From Malaya genurostris (taxonomy: Eukaryota; Arthropoda; Insecta; Diptera; Culicidae), in assembly GCF_030247185.1 (NCBI RefSeq), contig NC_080571.1, positions 160,542,852-160,606,851 on the forward strand: a DNA stretch of 64,000 nucleotides, written 5' to 3'. Positions 10,672 through 21,944 of the stretch are shown here, piece after piece. The position numbers and the translations under genes were made by a program. Below the pieces are notes generated by a model. It was not told the DNA's origin, made no database searches, and saw nothing but the letters and a program-made list of their open reading frames with translations. The stretch's first letter is position 1; every line of letters starts with the position of its first letter.

Positions 10672-10987
10672 TGGCGAACATGGTAACTTGTGCGTCTTTA
10701 GTGCTGAGTCAAATTGTGATAAATTTTGTGTGAAATAGGTGGCTTTTTGTGAAATTTTTTTCAACTAAGCAGGTGACTAGTTGTGCTTTAAACAGATAAG
10801 TAGAAAGTGTTTTGTAAATACTTCTATTTTGTGCTGTAAATTGTGTCGATAATCGCCGTGCGGCGATCGCTCAAACAAAGCGGCGTCGTACCGTGGTATA
10901 TTGAATGCATTGTCTATTGTTTTTGCATGGTTCACTTTGCTTTGATTTCTCCCCCAGCTGTGTGTCGGGCCGGTTTGGTTTGCATGA

Positions 10988-11405
10988 ATGATGGGTGAAT
11001 GTGTGAAGTGTAATGAAAAAATAACCATATCGGATATTAGAATTGCATGTTCAGTTTGCGAGAATGGCTATCACCAGCGCTGTACTGGGCTTACGAGAGC
11101 CATGGCCGGTTGGGTTTCAGATACACCGGCGCTTTTGTTTAAATGTGCTGATTGCTTGGAAGGTGCCGCGATGGCTAATGTGATGCCAAAGGATGATGTT
11201 CTTTCGCTCATTAGTGATGTGAAGAAGGAGATGGAAAAATTCAAATCCATCACTGATTCGTTTGCAGGTGTGCGGGAGAGCATCGAGGCACACATTAGTA
11301 TCGCGATAGAAAGGGGAATCGATAGACTGATCAGATCTTCCAATGATGCTCTGGAGACCAAAATGGCCTGCTTAGAAAACAGTGTGGCCAGAAAGTTGGA
11401 CGATT
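10988..11405 (+). pseudogene. LINE ORF1, first part: PHD-like zinc finger
   Basis: ATG at 10988 opens a frame with Cys/His spacing of a PHD finger within the first 60 residues (C-x2-C near residue 5, C-x2-C, H-x2-C, then C-x2-C in FKCADC), followed by a helical, charged segment likely to form a coiled coil. In CR1/L2-type LINEs such ORF1 products bind the element RNA and pack it. The frame then runs into BEL sequence at 11406, adding a short foreign tail and stop at 11437. Confidence 0.7.
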
Positions 11406-11784
11406 TGCCTGCCACCGAAGCAGCATCACGTACATAGATATAGTGAATTCTCCGCAAATAAAATAATGGTGTTACTTTAAACGCAAGTGATGTTCAGTTC
11501 TTCATAAGTGCACCTCGATCGATCCCAACATTTTTCTGGTGCCGTGACCAGGATCGAGGTTTGCACCTTTCCGATACACGAGTTATAAAATAGTCGCCAT
11601 TACGAGTTGCATGAGTTTGCATGCCTACGTTGCTATCATAGTACCCGCCATTGCGATTTGCATTGTTAGATGCTGAACTGGACGCCTGAAGTCACCATTT
11701 TGATAATTCCCACAAATTTCCTGACGTTCTTACCAAACCCAGAATATTCCCACGTGCCCCAGACCGGCTTTCGACAATTCATCT
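11406..11784 (+). repeat. BEL 5'-end fragment (partial LTR, PBS, leader)
   Basis: These 379 bases match 12621-12999 of the BEL element (offset 1215) with about two mismatches. They start inside the LTR, run through its end, the primer-binding site and about 240 bases of leader, then stop abruptly. No flanking duplication was seen. The left border, near gcctgccaccg, would be about the R start if transcription begins there, so the piece looks like the 5' end of a BEL transcript. Confidence 0.85.
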
Positions 11785-12464
11785 TCAAGTTTGTTGATTT
11801 TGAATAATCAGCAAAATAATAATGATTTGGTTGTAATGAATAGAAAGAAAATTGTTGCAAATAGGAAGACTCATTCGGAGTCGGATGGAAATCCCAGACG
11901 AAAGAGAAAAGTTATTTCAAATACTGATGATGAACCGCTTGATAATAATATTGTTAATGAAGGTAACGACGAAGTATTTGATAGAAACAACAAAAAGTCA
12001 TACGCGGACGTTCTATCTGGGAAATTTTCTAGAAAAAGAACGAAAAGCAATAGAAATCGTAAGACTCGCTCGGTTATTATGATCAAACCTGTCGAGTCTT
12101 CGCAAACGAGCGATGACACGAGAAAGGTTTTGAAGGGTAGGTTAGATCCAAGAACACATAAAATTAGTAATTTTAAAAATGGTAAAGATGGCTCGATTAT
12201 TGTTGAGTGCGCAGCAGGAGAGGACATTCAATCAGTGAAAGAAAACATTGAAAGTAATTTAGGAACTGAATACAATGCTGTTATACCCAAGCCCGGGAAA
12301 CCAAAACTGAAAATAGTGGGGATGAGTGATCGATATTCCTCTGATGTATTTATTGACCTATTGAAAAGTCAAATTCAGGAAATTTCGATTGAAGATGTAA
12401 AAGTTGTTGCTGACTTTGAGAATCCACGCTTCAAATATAACAAATATAGTGTTATAATTGAGGT
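11785..12464 (+). pseudogene. LINE ORF1, middle part: basic region
   Basis: An open frame rich in Lys, Arg, Asn and Ser (nuclear-localisation-like stretches near the start) followed by a conserved fold ending in YNKYSVIIEV. The frame is interrupted by the BEL LTR at 12465 and resumes in frame after one copy of the gaggt duplication at 17640. It is offset by one base from the PHD part, so the BEL fragment did not insert cleanly. Confidence 0.7.
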
Positions 12465-12745
12465 TGTTAGATTTAGATCACTTTCAATTATAAGTAAACA
12501 TCCGAACCCTCTTTCGGGATCAGCATCTTCGTTTCTCAAACGACACGACACGATCGTAATAATGATCACATACAGTTATCAGGTAGATTATTCTTTGCGG
12601 TTATCGGATAGTTAGTCTTCTGCCTGCCACCGAAGCAGCATCACGTACATAGATATAGTGAATTCTCCGCAAATAAAATAATGGTGTTACTTTAAACGCA
12701 AGTGATGTTCAGTTCTTCATAAGTGCACCTCGATCGATCCCAACA
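12465..12745 (+). repeat. BEL 5' LTR (281 bp)
   Basis: Begins TGTTAGATTTAG and ends GATCCCAACA. Read by eye it is identical to 17354-17634. It interrupts LINE ORF1. Confidence 0.92.
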
Positions 12746-12751
12746 TTTTTC

Positions 12752-12768
12752 TGGTGCCGTGACCAGGA
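12752..12768 (+). promoter_or_regulatory. BEL primer-binding site
   Basis: TGGTGCCGTGACCAGGA starts 6 bases after the 5' LTR. This sequence is typical of BEL/Pao elements. It also occurs in the fragment at 11406-11784. Confidence 0.75.
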
Positions 12769-13252
12769 TCGAGGTTTGCACCTTTCCGATACACGAGTTA
12801 TAAAATAGTCGCCATTACGAGTTGCATGAGTTTGCATGCCTACGTTGCTATCATAGTACCCGCCATTGCGATTTGCATTGTTAGATGCTGAACTGGACGC
12901 CTGAAGTCACCATTTTGATAATTCCCACAAATTTCCTGACGTTCTTACCAAACCCAGAATATTCCCACGTGCCCCAGACCGACTTTCGATAATTCATCTC
13001 AGCTTGAAAGTGTAACCAACCTAGCCGCCTGTGAACGGTAGCGGCCAATTTACGCATCCATTCCGATTTGTTAGAGCGCCATTGTATCTGACAGCCAAAC
13101 CAAGCTAGGTTTCCATTGTTCCTGTGTTGCCGATTATTAAAATACAAGGCATCTTACGCCTTGGTAAAAGGTTAGTACCTTTCCAAGAATTTAGGTTTTG
13201 CCTCCAGGTCTACCTGTTCTTAAATGTTTGACAGGGTTCTACTATTAACAAC

Positions 13253-15649
13253 ATGTCTGTCGATGTTCTGTTGAATGGAGACAGAGCAACGGAGCAACTC
13301 AGTACCCGAAGAACGACGCTCTTGGCACAATTGGATCGAGCTGAGCAGTTCATCACGCAGTACAATGCCGGATGGGATGAACTCGAGGTGCCGCTTCGGT
13401 TGGAGAATCTGGATACGCTATGGGCATCTTTGGAGGAAGTACAGACAACGCTTGAAAATAATGAGACCACGAACGAGGGTAAGGCTACCAATCTCCAGTT
13501 CCGCGCATTATATGAACCAAAACTATTCAGAATAAAATCCCAGCTAAAAGCTAAACTCCCTCCTCCAGTCTTCCCAACAACTAGCCGCCCTCATGATATT
13601 TCCATGCGCCCATCGTCCACCTTGTCTAGTTTAAAGTTGCCTACTATCTCTTTACCGGAGTTCGACGGTGATTACAAACAGTGGTTGACTTTCCACGACA
13701 CCTTCCTGGCGCTTATCCACGATAATGATGAACTTCCTGCGATACAAAAATTCCATTACCTCCGTGCTGCCGTCAAAGGCGAGGCATCGCAATTAATCGA
13801 AGCGATTGCTATCAGTGCAGCCAATTACCCTCTGGCTTGGGAATCGTTAATTAGTAGATACTCAAACGAATATTTATTGAAAAAGAGACATTTGCAGGAC
13901 CTTATGGAAATTCCCCGCATGAAAAGGGAAACTGCAGCTGCCCTACATGCCACACTCGATGACTTTCAGCGTCACATAAAAATTCTGCAGCAGTTAGGAG
14001 AACCTACAGTAACCTGGAGTACGTTGTTAGAACATCTTTTGTGCACGAGACTGCATGATGATACCATAAAGGCGTGGGAAGATCACGCTGCTAGTGTCGA
14101 CGATCAGAGCTACGGTTGCCTGGTGGAGTTTTTAGAAAAACGCATACGTGTACTTGAATCTGTATCCGTGAATCATCATGCCTCTCAATCAGTACCCACT
14201 GCGCACGCCAACGACATACCTACCCGCAGGCAATCAGTACCATTTCGAATGAACTCTCACTCCGTGACAGAAACTGCTTCACCGAAGTGCTACATCTGCG
14301 ATAGTCGCCATCCGTTAGTAAGATGTCCTCGATTCAACAACATGGCTGTATCAGAAAGACTACGGCTGGTGAACTCAAATCGTTTGTGTGTAAATTGTTT
14401 TCGACAAGACCACTTTGCTCGAGATTGTCAATCAAATTACACTTGCCGTGTATGTAGACGACGACATCACTCTCTATTGCATTCGGGATTCTCAAACATC
14501 ACTGGGCAAGGCAATACTCATCCATCTCTCATTCCAGCGGCAAGCTCCTCACAATTCAATAACCAACGTAGGGTTCAGTCGGCTTCTGTCACAGCCCAAT
14601 CCGATAACATGCAGTGCAACAATGATGTTCGAGATTTAACACCAACTGTTTTTATGCTGACAGTAGTTCTTCGTGTTGTTGACGCTTATGGGAAAGAGCA
14701 TTACGCACGCGCGCTTTTGGATAGCGGATCTCAACCAAATTTGATGTCAGAACGATTAGCCCAAGTATTGCGACTAAATCGACGAAAGACCAATATTATA
14801 GTACATGGCATAGGTGAAAAACCGGAGCACGCTTCTAATTTTGTATCCACAGAAATTCGCTCTCGGAAAGGAAATTTCACACGATCCGTATCATTTTTGA
14901 TTCTTCGAAAGATGACATCTTGTCTCCCTACCAACACAATTGCAGTGGATCACTGGGATATTCCAAAAGATATTATCTTAGCCGATCCTGGTTTTAATCG
15001 TTCTAGTGGTATAGACATAATCCTTGGATCACAACATTTCTTTGATTGCTTTCCTACTGCCGATCGAGTGCAACTTTCCCCACATCTTCCTATTCTCGTT
15101 GATAGCGTGTTCGGATGGGTGGTTGCTGGTGGAGCTCATCTTGTTCCGTCATCAGTAAAATCCGTGACCTGTAAAACAGTTTCCGTCTCAATGGAATCCC
15201 TGGAAAAAAACATTGAGAAATTTTGGAGGATCGAAGAACTATCAAAGAAACCCTCTCTATCAGCGGAAGAAAAGTTCTGTGAAGATTATTATCAGTCGAC
15301 CGTGTCTCGAACGGAAAGCGGACGCTATATAGTGCGTTACCCTAAAAAGGGAAATATTTCATCCCTACTTGGAGAATCCAACTCTCAAGCGCTACGTCGT
15401 TTTGGATTGCTTGAACGAAGATTCAATAACAATCCAGATCTAAAGAAAAGCTATGACGATTTCATGGAGGAGTATCTTTCTTTAGAACACATGCGGGCTG
15501 CTCGGGGATGTGCAAATAAGAACTCTATGAGCTGCTATCTCCCACATCATCCAGTCATAAAAGACACTAGCACCACTACTAAAACTCGAGTTGTGTTTGA
15601 TGGCTCCAGTAAAACTTCGTCTGGTTACTCATTAAATGATGCATTATGA
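13253..15649 (+). pseudogene. BEL Gag-protease and start of RT
   Basis: ATG at 13253 opens a 798-codon frame. Residues 1-310 are a Pao-type Gag (helical, with the PEFDGDYKQWLTFHDTF block). Zinc knuckles follow at about 345-405 (C-x2-C-x3-H-x4-C, then C-x2-C...H-x4-C). A retropepsin with the D-S-G-S active site lies at about 485-600. The frame then enters the RT fingers (T-R-V-V-F-D-G-S-S) and stops at 15649, right after SLNDAL, where the RT palm should begin. About 250 codons of RT, including the catalytic aspartates, are missing. Confidence 0.85.
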
Positions 15650-16904
15650 CAGAACTTTTGGCAAAAGGAAAATTTCCTATACGTAAATGGACATCCAACA
15701 AGTTAGAAGTTTTACAAGGATTAGATGCTGACCAAATTGGAACTCAGTCTAATTTTCGATTTGACCCTGAAGAAACAATAAAAACTTTAGGCATTTCATG
15801 GGAGCCCGAGCTGGACCAGTTTCGTTTCGATTTCAGCGTGAAACAAAATTCTCTGAGAGTAACAAAGCGATCAATTTTATCCGCAATTTCACAACTTTTC
15901 GACCCGCTTGGATTAATGGCCCCAATAGTTGTGAGAGGCAAATTAATAATGCAGGAGCTATGGTTGACCTCTTGCTCGTGGGACGATGACGTATCGGCTC
16001 CTTTGAAGCAGAAATGGGAGAAATTCTACTACCAGTTACCCAGACTTTCTCAATTCCGAATAAATCGTTACGCATTCCAACATAATTCGGATATCCAACT
16101 TCACTCTTTTGCAGATGCATCTGAGGCGGCGTACGGTGCTTGTACTTATGCACGTTCTGTTGACTTTACTGGCAACGTCAGCATCCAATTACTAGCTGCA
16201 AAGACACGTGTAGCACCGCTCAAAAGAGTAACACTCCCCAAGTTAGAATTGTGCACAGCAGTAATCGCGTCCCTGCTCCATGCGCGAATTCTTGAAGCTC
16301 TCGATATGCCGATAGTCAGTTCATTCTTTTGGTCTGATTCAACCGTAACTCTCCAATGGTTGAAGTCACCACCTAGCTCGTGGAAAACTTTCGTTGCTAA
16401 TAGGGTGTCAGAGATACAAACGAACACTCATGGTGCTCATTGGAATCATGTCTCTGGTTCCGAAAACCCCGCAGATTTACTTTCACGTGGTATGGATGTT
16501 GAAGATTTTCTCAAGAGTTCACTTTGGAGGACTGGTCCTGGATGGCTTTCCAGACCGGAAATGTATTGGCCGATTTCGAAGCAGACTGAGTCATCTGAAG
16601 CAGAAGTTGAACGGAAATCAGTAACAGTAGCTGTAGTTAGAACAGAGGAAAATTACAATCCGATATTCGCACGATATTCTCATTATATGCGTTTAGTACG
16701 CGTAGTGGCGTACTGTCAAAGATTTGTACGTAACGTTCGTTCAAAAATCAGAACACTTCCAGGAATATTTATTGGAACAAATTCTGACGATTCGCTTTCT
16801 ATTGAACAACTTTCGCAAGCCAAGACATTGCTTGTTCGTCTCGCCCAAACCGACTGTTTTTCAGTAGAACTGAAAAATCTACAAAAAGAGAAATCAGTGA
16901 AAGT
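15646..16904 (+). pseudogene. BEL RNase H region of Pol
   Basis: This frame picks up after the missing RT palm with FPIRKW and continues through the Pao connection and RNase H-like region: S-F-A-D-A-S-E-A-A-Y-G-A, the P-K-L-E-L block, W-S-D-S-T-V and N-P-A-D. These are the conserved Asp and Glu positions of BEL RNase H. It is in a different frame from the upstream Gag-protease. Near 16900 the sequence jumps from the post-RNase H linker to the integrase C-terminus, losing the zinc-binding and DDE parts. Confidence 0.85.
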
Positions 16905-17258
16905 ATGCATGCAGTTCCCGATCCTGATGTGTGCGGAATACATCTCAGCCGTCTCGACCATTACCAACGGATACAACAATTGTTTCAACAATTCTGGCAC
17001 CACTGGAGAACGCAGTATCTGCAAGAGCTTCAGCGCGACACCATCAAATATAATCCGAACACCGGAATTCAACCTGGGAAACTGGTGGTAATAGTCGACG
17101 AGTTTCAACATCCTGTTCGTTGGCCTCTAGGCCGCATCGTTGATGTGCATCCTGGCAAAGATAATCTTTCTAGAGTCGTCACGTTGAGAACAGCGAAGGG
17201 CATGCTGGTTCGTCCAATAACAAAAATATGTTTACTACCAACCGAACCGAGTGATTAG
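16905..17258 (+). pseudogene. BEL integrase C-terminal tail
   Basis: The frame contains the conserved Pao tail R-I-Q-Q-L-F-Q-Q-F-W, then W-P-L-G-R-I-V-D-V-H-P-G-K-D and a final C-L-L-P. No catalytic triad is present upstream, so this is the remnant left after an internal deletion. The start codon is not meaningful. Confidence 0.85.
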
Positions 17259-17339
17259 GACAAACAGTAAAACTTCAACAGAATTTATTTATACTTCGAT
17301 TTAATTTATCATTCTTTTGTTTTGAATTGCGTAAATTTC

Positions 17340-17353
17340 AAAGGTGGCGGCGA
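17340..17353 (+). promoter_or_regulatory. BEL polypurine tract
   Basis: aaaggtggcggcga immediately before the 3' LTR is purine-rich and in the position of the plus-strand primer. Confidence 0.6.
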
Positions 17354-17634
17354 TGTTAGATTTAGATCACTTTCAATTATAAGTAAACATCCGAACCCTC
17401 TTTCGGGATCAGCATCTTCGTTTCTCAAACGACACGACACGATCGTAATAATGATCACATACAGTTATCAGGTAGATTATTCTTTGCGGTTATCGGATAG
17501 TTAGTCTTCTGCCTGCCACCGAAGCAGCATCACGTACATAGATATAGTGAATTCTCCGCAAATAAAATAATGGTGTTACTTTAAACGCAAGTGATGTTCA
17601 GTTCTTCATAAGTGCACCTCGATCGATCCCAACA
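17354..17634 (+). repeat. BEL 3' LTR (281 bp)
   Basis: Identical by eye to the 5' LTR at 12465-12745 and followed by gaggt, the target duplication. Confidence 0.92.
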
Positions 17635-17639
17635 GAGGT

Positions 17640-17988
17640 TAATAAGAATACTTATTCCAGCTTGATGGCAGCCGGCAAGGTTTGCGTCGGCTGGGATAGG
17701 TGTTCGGTTTTCGAGTCGTTTAACGTATGGCGCTGTTTCAGGTGTGGTGAGTTTGGTCACAAGAGCACCGAATGTTTAAACAGTGAAAATTGTTCCAAAT
17801 GTAATTCCGCACATAGAACATCTGAGTGTTCTTCAACTGAATTCAAATGCGTTAATTGTCTGAAAATGAACAAAGAAAGGAAATTGAATTTAGACATTCA
17901 CCATCCAGCATTTAGTAAGCAGTGTCCTGTATATCTGAGATTGCTTGAAACGAAAAGAACAACATTATGTCAATGGAATAGCAACTAA
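17640..17988 (+). pseudogene. LINE ORF1, last part: CCHC zinc finger
   Basis: This continues the frame broken at 12464. It contains a CCHC knuckle (C-F-R-C-G-E-F-G-H-K-S-T-E-C) and two more Cys/His clusters, as in retroelement nucleocapsid-like ORF1 ends. The stop is at 17986-17988. An ATG at about 17968 in another frame overlaps the end and probably began ORF2, but that frame meets TAG at about 17980. Confidence 0.75.
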
Positions 17989-20799
17989 TCAGTGAGAGGC
18001 ATTCAGATATTCTGTATTTGAACATGGCCGGTTTGTCTTCTAATTATGTCGCATTGCGTCATCTTATAGAGGATAGACATCCTTCATTGGTTTTGCTCTC
18101 AGAAACACATATTGTTGATTCTGACGCTTTCGATCAGTTCAGTGTTCCGGGTTACACTGTTGCTTTTTGTTTGTCCCATTCCAGGCACACGGGTGGAGTT
18201 GCAATTTACGCCAGAGAATCAATTAGATTCAGCATTCAATCAAACGAAGCAGTTGGAAATAATTGGTTCTTGGGTATATCAGTTGAAAGAGGCATGCAGA
18301 TGGGAAATTATGGAGTTGTTTACCACTTTCCAAGTTCAAGCGATCGCCAGTTTCTGGAAATTCTAGAAAACTGGTGGGAGAATTTCGTAGATTTTGGTAA
18401 ACTAAATATTATTACTGGAGATTTTAATATCGATTGGCTTAGTGATCAAGGTTCGACTCAATTGAAACAGTTAGCAGAATTCTTCAATTTGAAGCAAACT
18501 GTGAATGAATTTACAAGAATTTCGAGATACAGTAAAACATTGATAGATCACGTGTATTCCAATTTCGACGGTGTTTATTCAAATGTGGAATCCGATTGCA
18601 AGATTTCAGATCATGAAACAATTGCAATTTCCGTAATGAGTAGCTCTAGAAATTAGGAAGATACGGTGAAAATCAAGTGTTGGAAAAACTATTCAAAGCA
18701 AACCCTATCTCGACTTGTATCAAGAAGCTTGGGTTGTACACAGTTGACTGGAAATTTGGATCACAGGGCATCTATTCTTACTGACATATTAAAAAAGTGT
18801 ACTAATGAATTAGTAACTGAAAAGTATGTTAGTTTGAACAGCTCGAGTAGTTGGTACTCAATAGACCTCTTACGGTTAAAACGGGAGAGGGATAAGCAGT
18901 ACAAGAGATTCTGTAGAACTAACAATGATAGTCACTGGAGTAGATATACACAAGCACGAAATATTTATTCACGGGCCCTGAAGAAGACTAGATGTGAATA
19001 CATACAGAGGAAGATCAATCAAAATCAACAAAACAGCAGAGAGTTATGGAAAATTCTCAAACAGTTGATCAAGCCTACACATAGTGCATCGAAAACCATA
19101 ACTTTTAACGGTATAGAAGAGCACACAGAACAAATTGTATCTGAAAAGTTCAACAGTTATTTCATAAATAGTGTTCAGCAGATCAATATTGAATTGAATT
19201 GAAAGTATTGAATTGGTAGGTGAACCTGTTGAAATAACACAGCCGATGAATAACTATTGTAGACTTGATGAATTTCAACCAATCACTTTTAAACAATTGA
19301 AAAATATTTGTTTCAATTTGGGAAAATCGACTGGTATTGACAATGTAAACTCAAAAGTGATACAGGATTGCTTTCATGTTATCGGACACGATCTACTGGA
19401 TTTGGTAAATGAATCGTTGTACACGGGGCACGTACCAAAAGTGTGGAAAGAATCTCTGGTGGTTCCTATCCCCAAGGTTACTGGAACGGATAAAGCCGAG
19501 GAGTACCGTCCCATTAACATGCTGCACACACTGGAAAAAATTCTGGAACTTGTTGTTAAAGATCAGCTGATTAACTATTTGAACTCTAACAGTTTGCTAA
19601 TACCGGAACAATCGGGATATCGTAAGGGTCACTCTTGTGAAACCGCTTTGAACCTAGTATTGGCAAAATGGAAGGAGAAAATCGAAGCCAAAGAGAGTAT
19701 CTTTGCTGTGTTCTTGGATCTGAAGAGAGCCTTTGAAACAATTTCAAGACCTTTATTGTTGCAGACATTACGGCGTTTTGGCATCGGGGGAATGGCACAT
19801 GAATGGTTTGAAAACTATTTATGTGGTAGATCTCAAAAGACTGTTTTTAACGATGTAGTGTCTAGTTCCCTCGGTAATTCACTAGGTGTGCCTCAGGGAA
19901 GTGTGTTAGGTCCTATTCTATTTATTATGTATATTAATGATATGAAGCGAGTTTTACGTTTCTGTGATATAAATTTGTTTGCTGATGATACTGTTCTGTT
20001 CATTACGGCTAAAGATTTCAATGAAGCTGTTGCACATTTAAACGAGGATCTAAGTTCGCTGGTTCGATGGTTAAAATTTAAGCAACTGAAACTAAACGTC
20101 GCGAAAACTAAATATATGGTTATTTCTTCTGTTAGCACCGGTCATGACACCAATGTGAAAATTGATGGTGAAACTATTGATCGCGTTAGAGAAATGAAGT
20201 ATCTTGGAGTCATAGTTGATGAAAAGTTAACATTCAAATCTCATATCAATAACGTCATCAAGAAGATTGCCAAAAAGTATGGTGTATTATGTCGTTTGAA
20301 AAATGACTTAACGACCCATAGTAAGATTCTTTTGTATAAAACAGTCATTTCAGCACACATTGACTTTTGCCCATCCATTCTATTTCTTGCTAATAAAACA
20401 CAAATCTTGAGATTACAGCGACTGCAAAATAAAATCATGCGATTAATTCTAAAATGTAGTAGATATACCTCGTCAGGTTTTCTACTGAACGCATTACAAT
20501 GGCTTTCAGTGAAACAGAGAATTTACTACTTAACCATGGTATTTATTTTCAAGATATTAAACGGCATGCTGCCTCGATATTTGTGTGATCGAATTGAAAG
20601 AGGAACTGATTTGCACAGGTACAATACTAGAAACGCATCTGATGCTAGAACACCAAGCTTTCTGTTAGCCAGATCGCAAAACTCATTGTTGTACAAGGGA
20701 ATAAGTTTTTTCAATTCGATGCCAAGAGAAATCAAACGCGCAGCGACATTGGTGGAGTTCAAAAGGTTATGTATTTCACACATAAAGTCCGCTTTGTAA
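17968..20799 (+). pseudogene. LINE ORF2: endonuclease and reverse transcriptase
   Basis: An APE-like endonuclease (about 18000-18650) has S-E-T-H, G-D-F-N and S-D-H-E motifs. A TAG at 18654 is followed by the same frame to 19202, then one shift leads to RT (19213-20799). RT blocks visible are Y-R-P-I-N-M, F-L-D-L-K-R-A-F-E-T, P-Q-G-S-V-L-G-P and F-A-D-D-T, followed by the C-terminal L-Q-R-L-Q-N-K-I-M-R thumb. Defects: a stop near the start (about 17980), a stop at 18654 and a frameshift near 19205. The copy is dead but otherwise well preserved. Confidence 0.85.
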
Positions 20800-20900
20800 G
20801 CAAATATTTAGTTAGTTCAAATTTTTTAGATTTTTTTTTTACGTATTACGAAGATTGTATTTTCTTTTTCTTTTTGTTTATATATATTATTGTGAGACGA

Positions 20901-21779
20901 ATTAAGTTACTATGTTCGGTATGATGATGATGGATTTTAAGTTTGTTTGAGAGTTAAAAATAATGAGCAGTCTACAAACGTTTGAGCCTCGCGCGCGAAG
21001 CAGGTAGTGACTATTTGGAAAGCGAATAGGACTGGCCGAAGAGCCTTAGCATTCAGTGTGTTAAGTTTGCTCTTGACCTTGATCGCAAGGTTTGATTAAT
21101 AATTTAAGGAATTGATTCGGGAGATTAATTGGGATCGACAGTTGTTGATGGAATTGGGCTTGGCTCTGCTCATCCGCAGTCTCGTTACTCCATCGTAGCT
21201 GATGTGTGTAGCGACGAACTGGTCCGGCGGGAAGGGCTAGGTGAATTACTGTCTGATACTGGTAAAGATATCGGGTTCGATTCCTGATGTGATCAAGGAT
21301 CTTCCCGGGTTGGAAATTTTCTTGATTAACCCTGGATAGTAAATCCGAAATATTTGAATGTTATTTTGTGGTCAGTCGTTCTTTTGAAGAAGAATCAATA
21401 CCTGCTAGATTAATCAGATCGTTTTCTTTTGTTTACTGGTTAAGATATGTGCAAAAATATTAATTATCATTTAGATAACTCGTTCTACTCACACCTTTGT
21501 AGGGGTATGAGGTGGGACCATCATCATCAATTGTTCTTGCCATCGCCGCGAGCCGAGCGATGTTTAATAAACACTAGCCTTCTCCAATCGTTACATCCAA
21601 AACTTCTTTTAAATATGTAATGGTCAAGACTCAAGACTTCTCGGTAAAAATGTACACTCACACTAATTGAAAATGTAAATTGAACAAAACTACAATTCAA
21701 AAAATAAATCAGTCAATTCACGGTTGTAAGCTCGAACCCGTCGGTACCATTTTCTAAGTCCGAAACCCTGAACCTGCCA
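20901..21779. repeat. Non-coding tract with a possible SINE (about 21180-21360)
   Basis: No gene. Around 21265 a GGGTTCGATTCCTG motif matches an RNA polymerase III B box, followed by gatcttcccgggttggaaat, which resembles the tail of mosquito Feilai-type SINEs as I recall them. Ends and target duplication were not found. The rest may be LINE 3' UTR or unassigned. Confidence 0.4.
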
Positions 21780-21808
21780 CAATAATAATAATACTAATAA
21801 TAATAATG

Positions 21809-21866
<58 letters not shown>

Positions 21867-21886
21867 TAATAATAATAATAATAATA
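21780..21886. repeat. (AAT)n microsatellite
   Basis: About 35 triplets of aataat with a few substitutions. Simple sequence; the poly-Ile frames are meaningless. Confidence 0.95.
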
Positions 21887-21944
21887 CAGATTAATTTGTA
21901 CATATGGCATCCCTGTTTCGCATGGCATATTTTCACACAACCCC

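Larger units (their letters stand above)
12465..17634 (+). mobile_element. BEL/Pao LTR retrotransposon, internally deleted
   Basis: It has 281-bp LTRs at 12465-12745 and 17354-17634 with TGTT...AACA ends, a 5-bp target duplication gaggt (12460-12464 and 17635-17639), a primer-binding site after the 5' LTR and a purine-rich tract before the 3' LTR. Gag, protease, RNase H and the integrase C-terminus are present. The RT core and the integrase core are missing, so it cannot copy or insert itself. The LTRs read identically, indicating recent insertion, so proteins were presumably supplied in trans. Confidence 0.9.
10672..20900 (+). mobile_element. L2/CR1-like non-LTR retrotransposon split by BEL sequences
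   Basis: The parts are a 5' UTR (about 10672-10987), ORF1 in three pieces (PHD-like finger, basic region, CCHC finger) and ORF2 (endonuclease and RT). Without the BEL element, one target duplication and the 379-bp BEL fragment the LINE is about 4.7 kb. The RT carries the F-A-D-D-T box and the P-Q-G-S-V-L-G-P block, and ORF1 starts with a PHD-type finger, which fits L2/Daphne/CR1-type clades better than Jockey. The 3' end is approximate. Confidence 0.75.

Noticed and set aside
12881..13147. 88-codon minus-strand frame in the BEL leader
   Set aside because: No domain; the same frame occurs in the non-coding fragment near 11666-11860.
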